Positions 43,881 to 49,109 of a stretch of DNA of 49,109 nucleotides are shown here, in pieces. The stretch spans positions 316,301 through 365,409 of the forward strand of contig NZ_LITM01000002.1 in the NCBI RefSeq assembly GCF_001275675.1, in the 5' to 3' direction. The DNA is from Lysinibacillus sp. FJAT-14745. GTDB lineage: Bacteria > Bacillota > Bacilli > Bacillales_A > Planococcaceae. Position 1 is the first letter of the stretch, and the number at the start of each line of letters is the position of its first letter. The position numbers and the translations under genes were made by a program. The notes below the pieces were generated by a model that saw nothing but the letters and a program-made list of their open reading frames with translations, ran no database searches and was not told the origin of the DNA.

Positions 43881-44300
43881 GAACTTGGATTGAAGAGGTG
43901 TTCCAAAGTTTGCGTGTTATTGTAAGTTAGCCCATGAATATGGTTCAGTGATTGTCGAAGCGTCATCGGCTATGTTTCATAATAGCTAGTTCAGCATTGC
44001 CTTGTTGTAAGCCCGATACATTAATAGAAGAAACAGCTACAACTATAGATTTGGTCTGAGTTAATATACTGCCGAAACACAGGTAAACGACGATTAACAA
44101 TTGGTTTAAGCGATATTAATTTCACATATGTGGTTTGGCTCCTAAGATTACTAAACGCTGATTGCATATGAAATTACTAGACACTTCTATATTAATCACT
44201 ATCAAATGGCATTATAGAAGGCACAAATAATACTCTTTACAAGATATGGTTTTGGAAACAGAAGAGACTACCATTTATTCTTTCGTTTACAATTGGAAAC
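43880..44300 (+). pseudogene. Decayed transposase end, ISL3 family-like
   Basis: Only the C-terminal signature is recognisable. SNGIIEGTNN is coded from 44202, and after a frame change comes RYGFGNRRDYHLFFRL (from about 44242). ISL3-family transposases end in a segment like SNG-xxEG-xNNKIK-xxKR-xxFGYRN. Upstream frames are full of stops. The remnant lies directly before the XRE/TPR regulator and marks past insertion at the edge of the AT-rich cluster. Confidence 0.6.
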
Positions 44301-44396
44301 AGTACGTTAATTTTGTCATCCATGACCTTAGTGTTGAACCTACTATTCGTAAAGTTCAAATAAGAGTTTTTCAAGATAAAAAAATAAGGTGATAAA

Positions 44397-45281
44397 ATGT
44401 ATAATAACTTAGGTAAAGAAATTGAAAAGAAAAGAAAAGAAAAAAAAATGACTCAAAAAGAATTAAGTAATAATATATGTACACAGCCAACTATTAGCAT
44501 GATAGAACGCGGTGAAATAACCCCTAGTCTAGAAATTTTAACCAAAATATCAAAAAAGCTAGATCTGAAACTAGAATATTTTACTGATTTCCTTATTTAC
44601 GAAAATCCTGTATATATTAGAAAATTCACTCAAAAAATAGATAATTTAACGGTAAATCAAAACTATAATACGGCCCTTAAATTAATTGAAAAAGAGTTAA
44701 ATAATAATACTCTCACTGATTTTGAACCTATTTTTAAAGCATATTTAATGTGGGTAAAAGTACTTTGTTTATATAACATGGGGAATATGGATATTCATAA
44801 AACAATAAATGAAATAAAGAATATTTTAGAGCTAATCAAAAATTTCCCTAACAGTAATTTTTTATCTATAAGAATATATAACTCAATTGCCTTATTATAT
44901 TCTATCAATAAAGATTTCAGTAAAGCGCTATTTTATTATAATAAAATAGATTTTATTCAGACTTTAGAAGATACTTCTCGATTAAATAATGAGGTTTATA
45001 TTCTTAGGATCTTATACAATAAAATTAAAACATTATATGACATGGGTAATTATAATGAATCAATTGATTGTTGTAATATCGGTATACAAAAATCCATAGA
45101 ATTAGAAAACATGTCTTCTTTAGGTAATTTTTTTTATTACTTAGGGCAAAATTATGAAAAAATGCAATATCCACACGAAGATATATCCAAGTGTTACCAT
45201 AATTCTTTATTTATTTTTGGGATTCTAAATAGGGAAAATTACATAAGAGCTATAAAGTCCAACAAAAAGACTTTCCTCTAA
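44397..45281 (+). CDS. XRE-TPR regulator of RRNPP-like build
   Basis: 294-aa regulator. Helix-turn-helix at residues 5-62 (EIEKKRKEKKMTQKELS; PTISMIERGEITPSLEIL), then about five TPR-like repeats, such as YNIGIQKSIELENMSSLGNFFYYLGQNYEKM. Length and layout are close to PlcR/NprR-type peptide-sensing regulators. No PapR-like export peptide follows; the next bases are a terminator. Codon use is strongly AT-biased, unlike genes before 43 kb. AAGGTG precedes ATG 44397. It is convergent with the ATP-grasp operon and is its most likely regulator. Confidence 0.75.
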   Translation: MYNNLGKEIEKKRKEKKMTQKELSNNICTQPTISMIERGEITPSLEILTKISKKLDLKLEYFTDFLIYENPVYIRKFTQKIDNLTVNQNYNTALKLIEKELNNNTLTDFEPIFKAYLMWVKVLCLYNMGNMDIHKTINEIKNILELIKNFPNSNFLSIRIYNSIALLYSINKDFSKALFYYNKIDFIQTLEDTSRLNNEVYILRILYNKIKTLYDMGNYNESIDCCNIGIQKSIELENMSSLGNFFYYLGQNYEKMQYPHEDISKCYHNSLFIFGILNRENYIRAIKSNKKTFL

Positions 45282-45293
45282 AAATTATTATTG

Positions 45294-45343
45294 GAAATAT
45301 CCTCAAACCAGTTTAACTATAATAACTGGTTTGAAGATATTTG
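45294..45343. terminator. Bidirectional terminator
   Basis: AAATATCCTCAAACCAGTT and AACTGGTTTGAAGATATTT pair, with one mismatch, around an 10-base loop between two convergent genes. Confidence 0.88.
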
Positions 45344-45344
45344 A

Positions 45345-46313
45345 TTAAAATTCAATTAAAACTTTTCCTACATGGTTTCGGTTTTCTATAATCTTATGTG
45401 CTTCAATTATTGAATCAAAATTCAATACATTCTCTATATGAACTTTTACCTTACCAGAAGCCAAAAGTTCTAAAACCTCTGTGGCGATACTTTGAATATA
45501 ATCCGGTCGTAACTTTCTAGTTGTACCTAGGCTAAAACCAATAATTGAGCGGCAACTGGAATGGAAATCTGTATTATTAAATGTTGCTCTTTCTCCACTA
45601 GAGTTCCCAAATTGGACTATTTTACCATATTCTTTCAAACAGTTTAAACTTTTACGTGTTACTTCACCAGCAACTGAATCAAATACAATGTCTACCCCTT
45701 TATTTTGGGTAATTTTCAATGACTCTTCTTGAAATTCTTCATATGTGAAAGTATATTTTGCACCATACTTCTTTAAAATAGGAAACTTTTCTTTGGTAGA
45801 AGTTACCCCAATAACATTTTCAATTCCACTTAAATCTAGTAATTGTAAGATTGTAGTACCAACTCCTCCTGAAGCTGCATGAACGATAACAAATGATGAT
45901 TTATCAATCTCTATTAACTTATTTACTAAAATATAACCTAGAAAACTAACTGTTAAAGCAGCTGCGCCCTGTTCAAAAGATAGTTCTTTTGGCATTTTGA
46001 ATACTAGATTTTCATCAGCTACTACATATTCTGAATACGATCCTTTTTTAGGAAAAGCTACTACCCTGTCCCCTACATTTAGTTTCTTTACATACCCTCC
46101 AACTTTTTGAACCACTCCAGCTACATCTAAACCTAACTCCATTGGAAATTTCCCTTTAGCTTTTTTACCAGTCCTTTTTTTTACATCGGCATAATTTACA
46201 CTGAAATTTTCAACCTTAATTAAAATTTCATTTTCTTTTATTTTTGGAATCTCTTCTTCTACATAGGTTAATACTTCAGGGCCCCCATATTGCTCAAATA
46301 TTATTTTTCGCAT
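45345..46313 (-). CDS. MDR-family NAD(P)H oxidoreductase (quinone oxidoreductase-like)
   Basis: 322-aa medium-chain dehydrogenase/reductase without the zinc-binding Cys set, so of the quinone oxidoreductase or enoyl reductase type. GroES-like part at residues 1-120 (MRKIIFEQYGGPEVL; NYADVKKRTG; LGLDVAGVV); Rossmann part with the VHAASGGVGTTILQLL cofactor motif. It shares 13 bases with the end of the MFS gene, so it is the last gene of the operon. It may reduce a biosynthetic intermediate or detoxify a product; the substrate is unknown. Confidence 0.85.
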   Translation of the reverse strand: MRKIIFEQYGGPEVLTYVEEEIPKIKENEILIKVENFSVNYADVKKRTGKKAKGKFPMELGLDVAGVVQKVGGYVKKLNVGDRVVAFPKKGSYSEYVVADENLVFKMPKELSFEQGAAALTVSFLGYILVNKLIEIDKSSFVIVHAASGGVGTTILQLLDLSGIENVIGVTSTKEKFPILKKYGAKYTFTYEEFQEESLKITQNKGVDIVFDSVAGEVTRKSLNCLKEYGKIVQFGNSSGERATFNNTDFHSSCRSIIGFSLGTTRKLRPDYIQSIATEVLELLASGKVKVHIENVLNFDSIIEAHKIIENRNHVGKVLIEF

Positions 46314-47566
46314 AACAGAATCATCCTTTCTGATTTCTTTTTGTATAATTTGGATAAAATTATAGACATCATAATAGTAGCAACCAGTCCACTAATTAAA
46401 ATTGAAACACTCATAAAAATTACAGAAGTTAGACTATAACAGTAAATACCTAGCGTTCCTATTAATAAACCTAATTTTGAAGCTATTTTATTCAAAGCTA
46501 GATAAGTTCCTCTAGAATCATCTGGAATAATATCGCCCAAATATGACTGTTGAAGAGGCATAGCTATCACTTCTCCAACAACAGCTATGAACATACTTAT
46601 AATTAATACCCAGAAGTTCATAGAATAAGAAACATAAAAGTATCCAAATGTATACATAATAAATCCGACTAATATTGCTTTTCTCTTATTAACATTCTTA
46701 AGAAAATAAGTAAATACTAAAGAAAGTATTATTACACATATTGTATTTTCTGTACGTAAAAAACCCATGATTTGTATTCCATTCATATTAAATAAAGTAT
46801 TGTCTAACAGATTTGAACCCATTTCATTTTCTAATCTTATAGCAATAAAATTTGTTAAATGTGATTCTATCGAGACAATAAGAATTGTAACAATTAGAAA
46901 TAATAAAAATATCTTATTTTTTAATGCTAATTTATAGCTTTTTAAATTGATAAAATCCTGAAATGATAATTTTTTTTCGGATATATTTTCAAAATCCTTA
47001 CATTCTTTCATAAAGAATATTGTAAGCACTAAGGAAACACCTGAAGAAAATACTAAGAAAATAAGTAAATAGAAAGTATATTTTTCAAAAAAGATTGCTC
47101 CAATTGTTCCTCCAATAGCAACACTTACATTTGAAATCCAATATAAGAGGCTATAAATAAAAGGCCTTTCTTCTATTTTAGAAGAATCTAACAACATAGC
47201 CTCAGCAGCTGGTGTATATAGTCCATTGCAAATGTTATTAAAGACAAAGAAAATGATAGTAATCAAAACAGATTCAAACCAAGGTGAATTCGAAAGAGCC
47301 ATAATAACAAATGTTATTAATCTTAATGATTCAGCAATAATCATGATTTTTTTTCTACCAAATTTATCTGATAAACTGCCACTAATAATACTAGAAAGAA
47401 AATTTAATATTATTCCTAATGACAACAGTAAACTCGTATTTAATGCTCCTAAAGCACGCGTCGAATAAATAGCCATAAAAGGGAAAATGGTATTGGTTGA
47501 CATTGAAATTAAAAATAATGTGATCATTCGAATTTTTATATTATGATCAAGTGTTTTTAATCTCAT
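46301..47566 (-). CDS. MFS transporter of the ATP-grasp operon
   Basis: 421-aa major facilitator with 12 predicted helices. The motif A loop is SGSLSDKFGRKKIMI, and a PDDSRGTYLALNKIASKLG segment lies before helix 11, as in drug and peptide exporters. It begins 4 bases after the ATP-grasp gene. Ligase plus MFS is the pattern of BacD/BacE-type bacilysin genes, where the transporter exports or gives self-protection against the product. Direction and substrate are inferred. Confidence 0.85.
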   Translation of the reverse strand: MRLKTLDHNIKIRMITLFLISMSTNTIFPFMAIYSTRALGALNTSLLLSLGIILNFLSSIISGSLSDKFGRKKIMIIAESLRLITFVIMALSNSPWFESVLITIIFFVFNNICNGLYTPAAEAMLLDSSKIEERPFIYSLLYWISNVSVAIGGTIGAIFFEKYTFYLLIFLVFSSGVSLVLTIFFMKECKDFENISEKKLSFQDFINLKSYKLALKNKIFLLFLIVTILIVSIESHLTNFIAIRLENEMGSNLLDNTLFNMNGIQIMGFLRTENTICVIILSLVFTYFLKNVNKRKAILVGFIMYTFGYFYVSYSMNFWVLIISMFIAVVGEVIAMPLQQSYLGDIIPDDSRGTYLALNKIASKLGLLIGTLGIYCYSLTSVIFMSVSILISGLVATIMMSIILSKLYKKKSERMILLCEK

Positions 47567-47570
47567 CTTA

Positions 47571-48770
47571 TTAAACCTCTATTTCCCATACAACTGCCTC
47601 GTTTGTAAACCATTCATATAGAGCATTTATTCTATTAATAAGCTCTTGTTCATTCTCTCCCTTTACTAATAACATCGCAATTGCATCTACACTTGATGAA
47701 GCTTCATTATAAATTTTTCCTACAATGTCATCCTTAATATAGGAATCAATCACCCACTCAAATGGGATATTTTTATTAATAGAGACCAATTTCCCTTTAT
47801 TTGGATGTATAATCAGAAAGCCAGTTAAAAACTTCCTTTCTATATCGCGAATAATCTCAACATTTAATTGTGAATTTATAGATTCAGTATCCAATTCTAA
47901 ATTAAAAGCATGTACAAATTCTTCTGCTATCATGCCCCCACCCACTCTAGATGCTATTTCACAGAAAATAATTTCTCCTGTTTGAGTAACAAAAAATTCC
48001 GCATGAAAAGGGATTGTATCTAAGGGTGTTGGCAATTTATCCAAAATTTTAGATACTTCACTATTTAATTTAACTGATAATGGATTTTTCTCTATTAAAT
48101 TATACGAACCCAAATAATTCTGATTATGAAATGCCAAGCATCCATTGATATATTTAGAAGATTGACTTAGTAGTTTTTCACCAGTTTTATACAAACCATC
48201 TACATGATACATATCACCAATAATATATTCTTCCGCAATAAGATTATAAAGTGCATTTTTTTGAATGAATTCAATTAAATCATTTTCTGAAAATAAAATT
48301 TCAACACCTACGGAACCCGCACCATCCCTAGGCTTTAAAACAAATGGGTATCCAAAACTGTCTATAAAATCATGAAGTTCATAAATGTCATCAATTTTAC
48401 TGAATCTTGGTACTTTCACAGTGTCTTGTAATAACTTCTTCATGACATATTTATCTCGAAAAGCTTGCGAGCTGACATAACTCTGCCCTTCTAAACCTAT
48501 TTTTTTCCGTAATTTCCCAGCTTTTAATATATCAAATTCGTTAGTCGCAATTATTTTATCGATTTTTTGTTCTTCATTAATTTTTAAAACTTCAAATTCT
48601 AACAAATCACTATCAAAATCTTCTATTGTTAGAACATTATTAAATAATGATTCATATTCGCTTTGGTACTTTTTGTGAACAATCCATATAATTTCATGTT
48701 TAGATTTCAAAACAGACTCGATAAATTGAGTTCTCTTCGAAGAGGATCTGTTGATTATTACCACCCTCAT
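47571..48770 (-). CDS. ATP-grasp carboxylate-amine ligase (L-amino acid ligase-like)
   Basis: 399-aa ATP-grasp enzyme. An N-terminal pre-ATP-grasp domain (about 1-95) is followed by the RDKYVMKKLLQD entry motif. The ATP-binding lobe has FVLKPRDGAGSVGVEIL and the AEEYIIGDMYHVDG motif, and metal ligands lie in the FHAEFFVT and IIFCEIASRVGGG segments. A C-terminal domain of about 70 residues (SSSVDAIAMLLVKGENEQEL) resembles that of L-amino acid ligases. Such enzymes join two amino acids via an acyl phosphate; BacD is a known case. It has an intact ATG but only a short leader after a relic of a sister gene. Specificity cannot be read from sequence. Confidence 0.82.
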   Translation of the reverse strand: MRVVIINRSSSKRTQFIESVLKSKHEIIWIVHKKYQSEYESLFNNVLTIEDFDSDLLEFEVLKINEEQKIDKIIATNEFDILKAGKLRKKIGLEGQSYVSSQAFRDKYVMKKLLQDTVKVPRFSKIDDIYELHDFIDSFGYPFVLKPRDGAGSVGVEILFSENDLIEFIQKNALYNLIAEEYIIGDMYHVDGLYKTGEKLLSQSSKYINGCLAFHNQNYLGSYNLIEKNPLSVKLNSEVSKILDKLPTPLDTIPFHAEFFVTQTGEIIFCEIASRVGGGMIAEEFVHAFNLELDTESINSQLNVEIIRDIERKFLTGFLIIHPNKGKLVSINKNIPFEWVIDSYIKDDIVGKIYNEASSSVDAIAMLLVKGENEQELINRINALYEWFTNEAVVWEIEV

Positions 48771-48793
48771 ATTTATCCCCCCAATTTCATATA

Positions 48794-48968
48794 TTATCTA
48801 TCCCACTTAGTATTATTCAAAAACCAGTCATACAAACTCTCTAATCTTTTGTAAACTTCTTCTTCGTTTTGACCGTAAACAAGAAACTCTGCAACACTAT
48901 CTACACTACTACTTGCGTCTTGAGAATCCATGCCTATATATCCATTAATCCCCTTATTCCTTTCATTT
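48794..48968 (-). pseudogene. C-terminal relic of a second ATP-grasp ligase gene
   Basis: The minus strand codes for GYIGMDSQDASSSVDSVAEF then LVYGQNEEEVYKRLESLYDWF and a stop. This aligns over about 48 residues with the end of the intact ATP-grasp protein (IYNEASSSVDAIAMLLVKGENEQEL, ALYEWF). Upstream the frame is closed by a TAA near 48975, so no ATP-binding core remains. The stop lies 23 bases before the intact gene. A tandem pair of ligase genes has lost most of one member, or one was cut by rearrangement. Confidence 0.75.
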
Positions 48969-49109
48969 TATAAACCCATTATTATACATTTAGATATATA
49001 AGTAAATCCAATATAAGTAAATTAATATTATATACTCAAACTTCGCACCAATATAAATCGGCTTAATCATTGAGCTTGTTTGGTTCTTTACAATTTCAAT
49101 AGGATTCTT
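48969..49109. other. AT-rich window end, possible promoter of the ATP-grasp operon
   Basis: No gene seen. Minus-strand hexamers TATAAT (near 48985 and near 49033) could serve as -10 elements for the operon, but no good -35 sits at proper distance. Confidence 0.3.

Noticed and set aside
43804..43881. 25-codon peptide as a signal for the RRNPP-like regulator
   Set aside because: Has an AGGGG site, but there is no export-type hydrophobic core and it lies 500 bases from the regulator with IS remnants between.
44246..44392. 48-codon frame ending 4 bases before the XRE/TPR gene
   Set aside because: It overlaps the transposase remnant in another frame and lacks a ribosome site.

Overview
The window reads as chromosomal DNA of a low-GC, Gram-positive, endospore-former-type Firmicute. 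The gene content matches Lysinibacillus or a near relative in the Planococcaceae/Caryophanaceae: ccdA / CheY-like regulator / ccdC / DUF2621, YvrJ-DUF2922-DUF1659, lutR-lutABC, a dpp/ykf operon with a CodY box, and many Bacillaceae-type structured repeats. No rRNA, tRNA, CRISPR array or complete transposase gene was found. The genus is an inference from gene content.

Region 1 (1-16,100). A cell-wall glucosaminidase and a repeat-built coiled-coil protein precede an 11-gene minus-strand operon (12,900 down to 1,602) for uptake and breakdown of peptidoglycan peptides. Its order is VanX-like D,D-dipeptidase, DppA D-aminopeptidase, YkfB dipeptide epimerase, DppE binding lipoprotein, DppB and DppC permeases, DppD and YkfD ATPases, YkfA L,D-carboxypeptidase, a cytosolic class-A beta-lactamase-fold hydrolase and YkfC gamma-D-Glu endopeptidase. 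Most genes overlap or nearly touch. A 13/15 CodY box lies just upstream, as in the B. subtilis dpp operon. A second minus-strand group (racemase, DmpA-type aminopeptidase, a frameshifted unknown gene) follows a related theme.

Region 2 (16,380-26,460). An AGCS-type Na+/amino-acid symporter is followed by three tandem chemoreceptors. They have near-identical signalling halves, diverged sensor halves and a shared sigma-D-like upstream motif. A fourth chemoreceptor is a fossil split by a 257-bp MITE-like element with terminal inverted repeats and a 9-bp target duplication.

Region 3 (26,540-33,550). A small protein with a caspase-like His/Cys arrangement and a DUF1572 (DinB-like) protein come first. 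Next is an ECF sigma/anti-sigma pair whose sigma gene is broken by a structured repeat. A Sco-type lipoprotein, the YvrJ/DUF2922/DUF1659 trio, and the DUF2621 and ccd cytochrome c maturation genes follow.

Region 4 (33,900-43,300). lutR and lutABC (L-lactate utilisation) have a LutR-type operator. A structured repeat sits between lutA and lutB. An MFS exporter is divergent from an XRE/TPR regulator, with two 17-bp palindromic operators between them. A MutS2 paralogue without the Smr domain ends this region.

Region 5 (43,300-49,109). This part is visibly more AT-rich and looks acquired. It holds a decayed ISL3-type transposase end, an XRE/TPR regulator of RRNPP-like build, and a convergent three-gene operon (ATP-grasp ligase, MFS transporter, MDR-family oxidoreductase). 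A C-terminal relic of a second ATP-grasp gene lies upstream. This is a candidate small dipeptide or modified-amino-acid biosynthesis cluster.

Four copies of one structured repeat (about 29.4, 35.6, 39.4 and 43.0 kb), two copies of the MITE, and GGCTGGGACATAA-type elements show repeat activity that has broken or re-spaced several genes.
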